Positions 7,022 to 14,976 of a stretch of DNA of 64,000 bases are shown piece after piece. Below the pieces are notes generated by a model. That model ran no database searches and was not told where the DNA came from. It was given only the letters and a program-made list of their open reading frames with translations. A program made the translations under genes and the position numbers. The DNA comes from Lachnospiraceae bacterium (GTDB lineage Bacteria; Bacillota; Clostridia; Lachnospirales; Anaerotignaceae). Location: the NCBI GenBank assembly GCA_003543235.1, contig DPJA01000038.1:1-64000 (forward strand), in the 5' to 3' direction. Position 1 is the stretch's first letter; each line of letters starts with the position of its first letter.

Positions 7022-8389
7022 ATGTTGAAAAATGAATTACCTAAAATAATTACAGGTTCTGTACCTGGACCAAAATCAAAAGATTTATTGAACCGTAGAA
7101 ATGCAGCTGTACCTAAGGCGTTAAGTGGAAGTACTTATCCAATTTGTATTAAAAGAGGTGAAGGTGCAGTTTTAGAAGACTTAGACGGAAATATTTATCT
7201 TGATTGGATTGGAGGCGTTGGAGTTTTAAATGTTGGTTATTCAAGACCCGAAATAATAGAAGCCGTAAAAGAACAGTCAGAAAAATATTTCCATACAATT
7301 TTCAATGTTGTGGTACATGATGGCTATGTTGAGCTTGCTGAAAAATTTAATGAGATAATGCCTTGCCGTGGAGCAAAGAAAAAGACTTTTTTTGCAAATA
7401 GTGGTGCCGAAGCAGATGAAAATGCAATTAAAATTGCAAAAGCTTATACTAAACGCTCAAATGTAATTTGTTTTTCAGGAGCATTTCATGGTCGCACTAA
7501 TTTAACTATGGCATTAACAGCTAAAAAAGCTTATTCCCTTGGAATGGGACCTTTCCCAAGCGGCGTCTATAGAGCAGAGTTTCCATATCTTTACCGTGCT
7601 CCAAAAGGCTATACAGAAGATGAAGCTATTAACTACTATCTAGAAAAATTGAAAAAGATGTTTGACGAGGCAACTCCAGCTTCTGAGGTTGCAGCTATGC
7701 TCATAGAGCCAATTCAAGGAGAAGGTGGCTTTGTACCAGCACCAATTGAATGGGTAAAAGCGGTAAGAAAAATTTGTGATGAAAATGGTATTTTGATGAT
7801 TGCAGATGAAGTTCAATGTGGTAATTGCAGAACTGGAAAATATTTTGCTTCAGAGTATTGGGCTGAAGCTGGAGCTGCTCCTGATATTGTTGCTACTGCA
7901 AAATCTATGGGTGCAGGTGCACCAATTAGTGCAATTACTGCAAGTGAAGAAATTATGGATTCTGTAATTCCAGGTACAATTGGTGGTACTTTTTGTGGAA
8001 ACCCACTTGCTTGTGCTTCAGCATTAAAAACAATGGAAATAATGAAGGAAGAGGATTTCTCAGGAAAAGCTGTTAAAATTGCAGATAAAGTAATGAAAGC
8101 TTATATGCAATTTAAGGAAAAATATGAAGTTATAGGTGACGTTCGTGGTCTGGGTGCAATGATTGGAATTGAGTTCGTAAAAAATAAAAAAGACAAGGAA
8201 CCATATCCAGAGCTAGTTAATAACTTAATTCAAACTGCTATTCAAAAAGGATTATTACTTGAGAATGCAGGTTCTGAAGGTAATGTCATTAGATTTCTTG
8301 CACCGCTTTGTATTACAGATGAACAATTAGACAGAGGATTAGAAATATTTGAAGAATCATTAAAGGAAACATTAGATAAATTAAGTTGA
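7022..8389 (+). CDS. class III PLP aminotransferase, probable omega-amino acid (GABA-type) transaminase
   Basis: A 455-residue fold-type I class III aminotransferase. It transfers the terminal amino group of an omega-amino acid such as 4-aminobutyrate to an oxo acid, giving a semialdehyde. Visible family features are the NSGAEADENAIKIAK cofactor-phosphate motif, SGAFHGRT, IEPIQGEGG, ADEVQ with Asp262 for the pyridine nitrogen, and AKSMGAGAP with Lys294 as Schiff-base lysine. Two places differ from typical GABA transaminases: TGFGRTG is CGNCRTG and GTFGGNP is GTFCGNP, so three extra Cys lie near the active site. The next gene encodes an Fe-alcohol dehydrogenase fit to reduce the semialdehyde. 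5-Aminovalerate is an alternative substrate. Start ATG 7022 has the AAAGGAAG ribosome site. Confidence 0.88.
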   Translation: MLKNELPKIITGSVPGPKSKDLLNRRNAAVPKALSGSTYPICIKRGEGAVLEDLDGNIYLDWIGGVGVLNVGYSRPEIIEAVKEQSEKYFHTIFNVVVHDGYVELAEKFNEIMPCRGAKKKTFFANSGAEADENAIKIAKAYTKRSNVICFSGAFHGRTNLTMALTAKKAYSLGMGPFPSGVYRAEFPYLYRAPKGYTEDEAINYYLEKLKKMFDEATPASEVAAMLIEPIQGEGGFVPAPIEWVKAVRKICDENGILMIADEVQCGNCRTGKYFASEYWAEAGAAPDIVATAKSMGAGAPISAITASEEIMDSVIPGTIGGTFCGNPLACASALKTMEIMKEEDFSGKAVKIADKVMKAYMQFKEKYEVIGDVRGLGAMIGIEFVKNKKDKEPYPELVNNLIQTAIQKGLLLENAGSEGNVIRFLAPLCITDEQLDRGLEIFEESLKETLDKLS

Positions 8390-8405
8390 TTATATTGTAA
8401 CAGGA

Positions 8406-8439
8406 ATGCCCAGTTAGTATTAAATTGCTTATTGGGCAT
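8406..8439 (+). other. intercistronic stem-loop
   Basis: ATGCCCA (8406-8412) and TGGGCAT (8433-8439) form a 7-bp stem with a 20-base loop between the aminotransferase and dehydrogenase genes. No T-run of more than three follows, so mRNA stabilisation or partial termination is likelier than a full stop. Confidence 0.45.
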
Positions 8440-8479
8440 GATTTATTTATAAAATATTAAACAAATAGGAGAAGATGAT

Positions 8480-9610
8480 ATGAATTTTAATTATAATTTG
8501 CCAGTTAATTTGATTTTTGGGCGTGGAAGAGTAAATGAAGTTGGACAAATAGCTTCAACGTACGGTAGTAAAGCTTTGATTGTAACAGGTCATAATAGCA
8601 CTAAAAACTCTGGTTTATTGGACCGCACTATTACATATTTAAATAATTCTAATATGGATTGTGTTGTTTTTAATAAAGTAAGTCAAAATCCATTAACTAC
8701 AACAGCACTAGAAGGAGCAGAATTTGCAATAAATGAAAAATGCGATGTGATTATTGGCCTTGGCGGCGGAAGTATTATGGATTGTGCTAAAGCAATAGCA
8801 TTTATATGCAAAAATGATGGTGATATTAATGATTATATTTTGGGAAGATTGAAAAGTGATAATGCACTTCCCATAATTTTAATTCCTACAACCTGTGGCA
8901 CTGGAAGTGAAGGAAATGGTTTTGCAGTTTTAACAAATCCTGAAAATGGCGATAAGAAATCCCTTCGCTGCAATGCCATTGTCGCAAGTGCTTCCATTAT
9001 AGATTCGGAGTGTATGATGACTATGCCTAAAAGCATTTTAGCTGCAGTTGGTTTTGATGCACTTTGTCATTGCATGGAAGCATATATTTCAAGGATTGGA
9101 CAGCCTATTACAGATGTGATTAGTCTGCATGGAATTGAATTAATAGGAAAATATCTTATACCTTTATATGAAGGCAGTGATGATCCAGAAGCATGGGATG
9201 CCATAAGTCTTGCAAGTACATTTGGTGGCATGGCTATTAATACTGCTGGCGTAACACTTCCGCATGGAATGGAACACCCAGCAAGTGGGCTTAGAAATAT
9301 TGTTCATGGAAAGGGACTTGTAGCACTTGTTCCTGTTGTTTTTGAAGAAAGCATTAAAGGATGCCCAAAGAAATTTGCAGAGATTTCAAGACGATTAGGC
9401 GGAAAAGATGAAAATGATTGTGTTGAAAAAATAAAAGAATTAATAGATAAACTAGATTTGAATACTACATTATCAAAGCAAGGAATAAAGGAAGAAGATG
9501 TAGATTGGATGGTTGAAAACTGCTTTAAGGTATCAAGTGCTGGTATAAATTATCATCCAGTAGCTTTTAACCATGAAGATATAAAAAGACTGTATTTAAA
9601 AGCATTATAA
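8480..9610 (+). CDS. iron-containing alcohol dehydrogenase, 4-hydroxybutyrate dehydrogenase-like
   Basis: A 376-residue group III (Fe-type) NAD(P)-dependent alcohol dehydrogenase. The nucleotide-binding loop GLGGGSIMDCAKAIAF is at about residues 93-108. The metal ligands expected for the family are present: Asp and His in FDALCHCMEAY, His in LPHGMEHP and His in IVHGKGLVALVP. Length and the PTTCGTGSEGNGFAV motif resemble clostridial 4-hydroxybutyrate dehydrogenase. Following a GABA-type transaminase, the likely reaction is succinate semialdehyde plus NADH to 4-hydroxybutyrate, regenerating NAD in fermentation. Neither a 4-hydroxybutyryl-CoA transferase nor a dehydratase is in this window, so the rest of the path must be elsewhere. 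Substrate could also be glutarate semialdehyde. Confidence 0.85.
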   Translation: MNFNYNLPVNLIFGRGRVNEVGQIASTYGSKALIVTGHNSTKNSGLLDRTITYLNNSNMDCVVFNKVSQNPLTTTALEGAEFAINEKCDVIIGLGGGSIMDCAKAIAFICKNDGDINDYILGRLKSDNALPIILIPTTCGTGSEGNGFAVLTNPENGDKKSLRCNAIVASASIIDSECMMTMPKSILAAVGFDALCHCMEAYISRIGQPITDVISLHGIELIGKYLIPLYEGSDDPEAWDAISLASTFGGMAINTAGVTLPHGMEHPASGLRNIVHGKGLVALVPVVFEESIKGCPKKFAEISRRLGGKDENDCVEKIKELIDKLDLNTTLSKQGIKEEDVDWMVENCFKVSSAGINYHPVAFNHEDIKRLYLKAL

Positions 9611-9623
9611 AAATAGGTTTAGT

Positions 9624-9663
9624 AATAAAGCCCTCAAGCACTAAAATGTTTGAGGGCTTTATT
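9624..9663 (+). terminator. intrinsic terminator after the Fe-alcohol dehydrogenase gene
   Basis: AATAAAGCCCTCAA (from 9624) pairs with TTGAGGGCTTTATT (to 9663) around a 12-base loop. The A-rich 5' arm and T-rich 3' arm let it work in both directions. Confidence 0.75.
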
Positions 9664-9780
9664 GCGTGCTATTTTAAAATTTTGTTATATTTTAATAGTT
9701 CCGATTTTTACAATTTTTCTTATCTAAAACTGTGTTAATATAACCATAGATTTAAAAATAACATTTAAAACAATTTTGAC

Positions 9781-9822
9781 AAAGGCGTCGGGTAAGCAAA
9801 TTGCTACCGATGCCTTTTAGTT
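9781..9822 (+). terminator. leader hairpin upstream of the ridA-like gene
   Basis: AAAGGC(G)TCGG at 9781-9791 pairs with CCGATGCCTTT, closing a long hairpin with a five-base loop (9798-9802) and TTTTAGTTT behind it. The previous gene already has its own terminator at 9624-9663, so this second hairpin belongs to the leader of the ridA-like unit. Its T-run is broken by AG, so it may be a weak terminator or a stabilising stem. A weak promoter (TTTTTC, 16 bases, TAATAT near 9735) may precede it. Confidence 0.5.
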
Positions 9823-9848
9823 TATTGAATTATAAGGAGGATTATATT

Positions 9849-10238
9849 ATGTCAAGAACAAACTACTCATCTGGTGCACCTTTGGAAGAAACAATTGGAT
9901 ATTCAAGAATGGTAAAGGTTGGAAACATGGTATTAATTGGAGGAACAACTTCAGTACAACCTGATGGCAGTGTATATGGCGAGGGAAGTGCTTACGAGCA
10001 AGCAAAATATATTTTTGAAAAACAAGTTAAATTATTAGAACAAGCTGGAGCAAGTGCAAAAGATGTAGTTGAAATTGATGCGTTTCTTACACATATGTCA
10101 GATTGTAAAGATGTTGCAGAAGCATACTCTGAAATTTTCCATGATATACGTCCATTATTTACAGCGGTTGGTACAACAGAACTAAACAGAATTACTCAAC
10201 TTTGTGAAATAAAAATAATGGCTATCATTGAAGATTGA
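9849..10238 (+). CDS. RidA/YjgF family protein, atypical
   Basis: A 129-residue Rid-superfamily protein (GYSRMVKVGNMVLIGGTTSV start, trimeric chorismate-mutase-like fold). Canonical RidA hydrolyses reactive enamines and imines using an Arg in a Y-P-A-R-S/T context. Here the aligned segment reads RPLFTAVGTTELNR, with Phe at the Arg position, so the deaminase activity may be absent or changed. This is typical of other Rid subgroups found in amine catabolic operons. The start is ATG 9849 behind AAGGAGG; upstream in-frame codons lie inside the leader hairpin. It heads the oxidoreductase operon, 18 bases before the 2Fe-2S gene, so it probably handles the imine product of that enzyme. Confidence 0.85.
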   Translation: MSRTNYSSGAPLEETIGYSRMVKVGNMVLIGGTTSVQPDGSVYGEGSAYEQAKYIFEKQVKLLEQAGASAKDVVEIDAFLTHMSDCKDVAEAYSEIFHDIRPLFTAVGTTELNRITQLCEIKIMAIIED

Positions 10239-10256
10239 AAATAAGGGGCGATAAAT

Positions 10257-10577
10257 ATGAGCGAAAACAGAATAGCCGAACATCCTATTTTAGGAATACC
10301 TGAAAAAGGGAAAAAGATAAAATTCACATTTGACGGAAAAGAAGTTGAAGGGTATGAAGGCGAACCTGTTGCTGAAGCGTTGAAAGCTGCTGGTCTTATG
10401 GTTCATCGATATACAAAAAAACATCACGAACCAAGAGGTGTATTTTGTGCTATAGGTCGTTGCACAGATTGCGTAATGGTTGTTGATGGTTTACCAAATA
10501 CAAGAACGTGTATAACACCTCTTCAAGAAGGTATGACAGTTCAAACACAGTATGGCGTAAGCACAAAGCCAGAATAG
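10257..10577 (+). CDS. small [2Fe-2S] subunit of amino acid/amine dehydrogenase (HcnA/PDH-like)
   Basis: A 106-residue plant-ferredoxin-like subunit of the Fer2_4 type. The beta-grasp start IKFTFDGKEVEGYEGEPVAEALKAAG is followed by cluster cysteines in GVFCAIGRCTDCVMVVDG and NTRTC (pattern C-x4-C-x2-C-x11-C). Related subunits occur in hydrogen cyanide synthase (HcnA), opine oxidases, D-hydroxyproline dehydrogenase and sarcosine oxidase-like complexes, where they bridge two flavoproteins and pass electrons. It sits 18 bases after the ridA-like gene and 12 bases before the large FAD subunit, so co-translation as one complex is very likely. Confidence 0.88.
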   Translation: MSENRIAEHPILGIPEKGKKIKFTFDGKEVEGYEGEPVAEALKAAGLMVHRYTKKHHEPRGVFCAIGRCTDCVMVVDGLPNTRTCITPLQEGMTVQTQYGVSTKPE

Positions 10578-10589
10578 GAGGTGTAATAT

Positions 10590-12179
10590 ATGAAAAGATA
10601 TGATTTAATTATTGTTGGAGCTGGACCTTCTGGCCTTTCCGCCGCAATTGAAGCCGCAAAACATGGTTTAACAGTAGTGGTTTTTGACGAAAACCATAAG
10701 CCAGGCGGACAACTTTTTAAACAAATACATAAATTTTTCGGTTCAAAAGAACACATGGCAAAAATACGTGGGTTTAATATAGGTGAAGAATTATTAAAAG
10801 AAGCCTCTGCTGTTGGTGTTAATGTAAAATTAAACGCAACCGTAACAGGAATGTACGGCAACAAAGAGATTGTTGTTCAAACAGAAAATTGTGTTGAACA
10901 TTTTAAAGCAGATTCCATAATTATAGCTACAGGTGCAGCAGAAAACGTTGTTACATTTGACGGGTGGACACTTCCTGGCGTTATGGGAGCTGGTGCAGCA
11001 CAAACTATGATGAATTTACACGGTATAAAACCAGGAAAACGAGTGTTAATGCTTGGTAGTGGCAATGTTGGTCTTGTTGTAAGTTTTCAGCTTTTACAAG
11101 CTGGTTGTGATGTTGTTGCTTTGGTTGATGCGGCACCAAAAATTGGTGGATACGGTGTCCATGCCTCAAAAATTGCTCGTTGTGGGGTACCATTTTATTT
11201 ATCACATACCATATTAAAAGCCGAAGGCGAAAAATTTGTTACAGGTGTGGTTATAGGTGAAGTTGATGATAAATTTAATGTTATAAAAGGAACGGAAAAG
11301 CATTTCGATGTTGACACAATTTGCTTGGCTGTTGGTCTTTCACCTATGTCACAACTTTTAAAAATGGCAGGTTGCGAAATGGAAGACAATGCTCAAAAAG
11401 GCGGTCAAGTTCCAATTGTAAATGAATATGGAGAAACATCGGTAGAAGGTATTTTTGCCGTAGGTGATGTTTCTGGTATCGAAGAAGCAAGTTCAGCTAT
11501 GATAGAAGGAAGAATGGCAGGCGTTTGTGCCGCTGAGTACTTAGGTTATTGTAACAAAGATGAAATGGTAAAACGACATACAAAACTTGAAGATGACTTG
11601 GAAAGTCTTAGAGAAGGAATGTTTGCTCCTAAAAATAAAGGCAAAAATATAGAATTAACTGAAGAGGGAATACCTGTTTCAAAATCTTTGCTTAAAAAAG
11701 GCTATATTTCAGAAGACGAAGTGGAAAGTTTTCCTGGTGTAACCCATAAAAAAGGATTGCATCCTGTTATAGAATGTACACAGAATATTCCATGCAACCC
11801 ATGTCAAGATGCTTGTAAATTTAATTGTATACACATCGGAGAAAAATTAACATCCCTACCAGTTGTCAATGAAAAAAGTGATTGCACAGGTTGTGGAATG
11901 TGCGTTGCAGCCTGTTCAGGTCAAGCCATATTCTTGGTAAACGAGGAGTACGATGAAGAAAATGCAACAGTTACACTGCCTTATGAATTTTTACCATTGC
12001 CTAAAAAACTAGAAAAAGGTGTGGCATTAGACAGAAGTGGCAATGTGGTTTGCGAAGCAGAAGTGGTTGATATAAGAAGTACAAAGGTATTTGATAAAAC
12101 AAATCTTTTGACAATAAAAGTACCTAAAAACATGGCAATGTCAGCAAGATTTTATAAAAACTTAGATACACAAGTTTGA
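10590..12179 (+). CDS. FAD/NAD(P)-binding oxidoreductase alpha subunit with fused 2x[4Fe-4S] domain
   Basis: A 529-residue flavoprotein. The N-terminal FAD-binding Rossmann motif is LIIVGAGPSGLSAAIEAA (about residues 4-21), a second nucleotide-binding motif VLMLGSGNVGLVVSFQLL lies near residues 152-169, and the GIFAVGDVSG FAD motif near 288. The C-terminal part carries a dicluster ferredoxin domain: Cys396, 402, 405, 409 and 413 in one group and Cys432, 435, 438 and 442 in the other (C-x2-C-x2-C-x3-C). Homologous alpha subunits (HcnB, OoxA, archaeal proline dehydrogenase alpha) usually end in a BFD-like 2Fe-2S domain instead; here BFD is a separate downstream gene. Electrons from the substrate-oxidising subunit probably pass through these clusters to a ferredoxin, NAD or quinone. 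The acceptor is unknown. Confidence 0.88.
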   Translation: MKRYDLIIVGAGPSGLSAAIEAAKHGLTVVVFDENHKPGGQLFKQIHKFFGSKEHMAKIRGFNIGEELLKEASAVGVNVKLNATVTGMYGNKEIVVQTENCVEHFKADSIIIATGAAENVVTFDGWTLPGVMGAGAAQTMMNLHGIKPGKRVLMLGSGNVGLVVSFQLLQAGCDVVALVDAAPKIGGYGVHASKIARCGVPFYLSHTILKAEGEKFVTGVVIGEVDDKFNVIKGTEKHFDVDTICLAVGLSPMSQLLKMAGCEMEDNAQKGGQVPIVNEYGETSVEGIFAVGDVSGIEEASSAMIEGRMAGVCAAEYLGYCNKDEMVKRHTKLEDDLESLREGMFAPKNKGKNIELTEEGIPVSKSLLKKGYISEDEVESFPGVTHKKGLHPVIECTQNIPCNPCQDACKFNCIHIGEKLTSLPVVNEKSDCTGCGMCVAACSGQAIFLVNEEYDEENATVTLPYEFLPLPKKLEKGVALDRSGNVVCEAEVVDIRSTKVFDKTNLLTIKVPKNMAMSARFYKNLDTQV

Positions 12180-12199
12180 CGGAAAAGAGGGAAGCAAAT

Positions 12200-12526
12200 A
12201 TGAATAATGTAAACGATAGATCTCGTAATATTGGTCCTTTTATACCCGAGAGTGATGATGATATGATTATATGTCGTTGCGAAGAAATTTCCAAAGGCGA
12301 AGTAAGAAAAGCTGTACACGATGGAATGTATACTGTTACGGAAATTAGAAGATATTTAAGATGCGGTATGGGGCTTTGTCAAGGACAAACTTGTTCAAAA
12401 ACAGTAAAAAGACTTGTGGCTAAAGAATGTGGTGTTTCTATGGATACAATTGAACCTGCAACAAGCCGTGCACCAATGCGGCCCGTAGCTATGATGGTCT
12501 TAGGAAACGAAATAGGAGGTGAATAA
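12200..12526 (+). CDS. BFD-like [2Fe-2S] subunit
   Basis: A 108-residue protein with the bacterioferritin-associated-ferredoxin-like fold: IICRCEEISKGEVRKAV followed by RRYLRCGMGLCQGQTC gives the C-x1-C ... C-x4-C pattern (with one extra Cys) and the usual helix-turn-helix around it. In relatives this module is fused to the alpha subunit; here it is free. I chose ATG 12200 behind AGAGGGAAG; the upstream TTG 12176 would overlap the alpha gene end. The gene is followed after two bases by the DAO-family gene, so all parts are tightly coupled. Confidence 0.85.
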   Translation: MNNVNDRSRNIGPFIPESDDDMIICRCEEISKGEVRKAVHDGMYTVTEIRRYLRCGMGLCQGQTCSKTVKRLVAKECGVSMDTIEPATSRAPMRPVAMMVLGNEIGGE

Positions 12527-12528
12527 TC

Positions 12529-13656
12529 GTGAATAATAAAGCAGATGTTGTAATTGTTGGTGGAGGTATTATCGGTTGTGCAACAGCCTACTATTTAGCG
12601 AAAAAAAACATCTCCGTTATAGTTTTGGAGGGCAGCGACTATATAGGAAACGGTGGTTCTTCCAGAAATGGTGGTGGAGTTAGACAATCGGGACGTGACC
12701 CAAGAGAATTACCAGTTGTTATGTGGGGTATTAAAAATCTTTGGCCAACACTTTCTGAAGAATTGGGTGTTGATGTTGAATACACTCAAAATGGAAATTT
12801 ACGTCTTGGCAAAACTGAAAAGCATTTACAAATATTAACAGAGCTTACAAATAAAGCAAAGGCTTGTGGGTTAGATGTAAAAATGATAGACTCTAACGAA
12901 GTTAAAAAAATAAATCCTCATCTTTCAGAAGAAGTTATTGGTGCAAGTTGGTGCCCTACAGATGGTCATGCAAATACCCTTACAGCAACTTTGGGATATT
13001 ACAAAAAAGCAAGAGAGCTTGGTGTTCGATTTATCACAGGAGAGAAAGTTATAAAATTAAAGACCATTAAAGGTAAACTAAGGCAGGTTATAACCGAAAA
13101 CAATGTTTATGAAGGCGACAAAGTTCTTGTTGCTAGCGGGTTTGAAAGTCGTGAAATAACAAAAACAGTAGGTATAGATGTACCTATACATAAGCTGAAA
13201 ATGGAATGTCTTGTAACAGAGATACAACCACCTATGTTTAAGCAAATGTTGGGTACTGCTGAAGCCGATTTTTATGGTCATCAGACAAAACATGGTTCCT
13301 TTGTATTTGGCGGTTCAACAGGCTTTGAGGGCTTTGAGGTAGACGGAGATACATTGATATCCAATAGCATTGGTGCATCCTGCACTTGCAGAGGTATTAT
13401 GAAATATTTTCCTGAATTGTCCAATGCAAAAATTGTTAGAACTTGGACAGGGTGGATAGATGAGTGTGCTGACAAAATTCCAGTTATGAGCAAAGTAGAT
13501 GAAGTTGAAGGATTATATTTGGCTTGCGGTTTCACTGGTCACGGTTTTGGCATTGCACCTGGTGCAGCTTATAATTTAGCTGAACTTATTGCAGATGGTA
13601 AAACAACCGTAGATTTATCAGAGTTTAGGTATGACAGGTTTAAATCAAAAATCTAA
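12529..13656 (+). CDS. FAD-dependent amino acid/amine dehydrogenase beta subunit (DAO family)
   Basis: A 375-residue D-amino acid oxidase-family flavoprotein. The FAD-binding motif VVIVGGGIIGCATAYYLAKK is at about residues 5-24, followed by the SSRNGGGVRQSGRDPRE flavin loop. The C-terminal GLYLACGFTGHGFGIAPG motif is the usual FAD-contact region. It resembles sarcosine oxidase beta, HcnC and the catalytic beta subunit of archaeal dye-linked proline dehydrogenase, and is the likely site where the substrate's C-N bond is oxidised to an imine. GTG 12529 is the start, with GGAGGTGA upstream. Proline, D-amino acids, sarcosine and opines are all possible substrates. Confidence 0.88.
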   Translation: MNNKADVVIVGGGIIGCATAYYLAKKNISVIVLEGSDYIGNGGSSRNGGGVRQSGRDPRELPVVMWGIKNLWPTLSEELGVDVEYTQNGNLRLGKTEKHLQILTELTNKAKACGLDVKMIDSNEVKKINPHLSEEVIGASWCPTDGHANTLTATLGYYKKARELGVRFITGEKVIKLKTIKGKLRQVITENNVYEGDKVLVASGFESREITKTVGIDVPIHKLKMECLVTEIQPPMFKQMLGTAEADFYGHQTKHGSFVFGGSTGFEGFEVDGDTLISNSIGASCTCRGIMKYFPELSNAKIVRTWTGWIDECADKIPVMSKVDEVEGLYLACGFTGHGFGIAPGAAYNLAELIADGKTTVDLSEFRYDRFKSKI

Positions 13657-13683
13657 ACATAAAAACATTACATTTAAAATTAA

Positions 13684-13720
13684 GACAACGGTGTCTATAT
13701 ATATTAACCGTTGTTTTTTT
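13684..13720 (+). terminator. intrinsic terminator/attenuator before the OCD-family gene
   Basis: ACAACGG (13685-13691) pairs with CCGTTGT (13708-13714) and runs into seven T. It lies between the oxidoreductase genes and the cyclodeaminase-family gene, so either it ends the first transcript or it makes the downstream genes conditionally expressed. Confidence 0.7.
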
Positions 13721-13754
13721 ATAAACTAAAATTATATATTAGGGGGAAAATTAT

Positions 13755-14894
13755 ATGGGTTATCCAAATGTAGATTTATTGTACTTGAACGAAAAAGATA
13801 TGATAGAAGCAGGTGTTGGTGATGTTGTAAGATGTACGGATTGTATGGAGGATTTGCTTAAATTATTAGACAAGGGTGATTATAGAATGGGTGGAGAAAA
13901 CGGAAATTCTCACGGTTGTATGATTACATTTCCAGAAGAATCTGAATTTGAAACAATGCCACTTAATGCACCTGATAGAAGATTTATGGCTATGCCAGCT
14001 TATGTAGGCGGTAAATTTGATGTTGCAGGTATGAAATGGTATGGTTCAAATGTTGAAAACAGAGAAGCAGGACTTCCTCGTTCTATACTGATGATGATGC
14101 TAAACGACAAAAAAACTGGTGCACCGCTTTCTCTTATGTCTGCAAATCTATTAAGTGCTTATCGTACAGCAGGTGTTCCTGGCGTAGGTGTTAAACATTT
14201 AGCTATTAAAAATGCAAAGGTACTGGGTGTTGTTGGACCTGGAGTTATAAATTGTATGGCAATTCAAACATTTGCAGCATTAAGACCAACATTAGACACA
14301 TTGAAAATTAAAGGCAGAGGCAAAGAATCCATAGACCGTTGTATTGATTTTGTAAAGGAAAAGTGCCCACAGTTTACAAATATTATTGTTTGCGACACTC
14401 TTGAAGAATGTGTAAGAGATAGCGATATTTTAACTTTTGCTACATCTACACCTATGGGTTCTGGTGAAGCTTCTTATCCATTTGTAAAAACAGAATGGAT
14501 TAAAAAAGGTGCATTATTCTGTGCACCTGGTTCAGTAAACTTTGAAGATGACTTAATTATAAACGGTGCAAAACTTGTAGTGGATAATATAAAACTTTAT
14601 GAGGCTTGGGCAGAAGAATATTCATACCCAACATTTAATATTGTATATATCTTAGGTTCAAAGTTTATGGATTTTATCCATGATGGAAAACTGGATAAAA
14701 ACCGTATAGAAGATATAGGTGCTATGTTAAACGGAAAAGCTCCTATGCGTAAAGATGATGATGAAATTATATTATATTCCATTGGTGGTATGCCTGTTGA
14801 GGATGTTGCTTGGGGCAAGGAAGTTTACGATTATGCTATTGAAAACAACATTGGAAAAAAACTGAACCTTTGGGAAAAACCATATTTGTATTAA
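13755..14894 (+). CDS. ornithine cyclodeaminase/mu-crystallin family dehydrogenase
   Basis: A 379-residue NAD(P)-binding protein of the OCD/mu-crystallin family. The central Rossmann fold begins at NAKVLGVVGPGVINCMAIQTF (about residues 155-175). The upstream segment with FDVAGMKWYGSN supplies the conserved substrate Lys. Family reactions include ornithine to proline with ammonia release, reduction of 1-pyrroline-2-carboxylate and other cyclic imines, and opine-type dehydrogenation. The Rossmann glycine motif reads GPGVIN rather than GxGxQA, a common departure in non-cyclodeaminase members. Next to a secondary-amine dehydrogenase complex and an amino acid permease it fits conversion of ornithine to proline or reduction of the imine product. 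It is preceded by a terminator-like hairpin. Confidence 0.82.
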   Translation: MGYPNVDLLYLNEKDMIEAGVGDVVRCTDCMEDLLKLLDKGDYRMGGENGNSHGCMITFPEESEFETMPLNAPDRRFMAMPAYVGGKFDVAGMKWYGSNVENREAGLPRSILMMMLNDKKTGAPLSLMSANLLSAYRTAGVPGVGVKHLAIKNAKVLGVVGPGVINCMAIQTFAALRPTLDTLKIKGRGKESIDRCIDFVKEKCPQFTNIIVCDTLEECVRDSDILTFATSTPMGSGEASYPFVKTEWIKKGALFCAPGSVNFEDDLIINGAKLVVDNIKLYEAWAEEYSYPTFNIVYILGSKFMDFIHDGKLDKNRIEDIGAMLNGKAPMRKDDDEIILYSIGGMPVEDVAWGKEVYDYAIENNIGKKLNLWEKPYLY

Positions 14895-14976
14895 AAATTA
14901 TCTTGAAAGATAAAAAATAATAATGAATTATAACCATTGAATTGTAATTGGTACAAAAATGGAGGGAGTGATTGCT

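Noticed and set aside
9611..9848. A riboswitch for the ridA-like unit
   Set aside because: The 240-base gap holds a terminator for the previous gene, weak promoter words and one hairpin; no recognisable aptamer.
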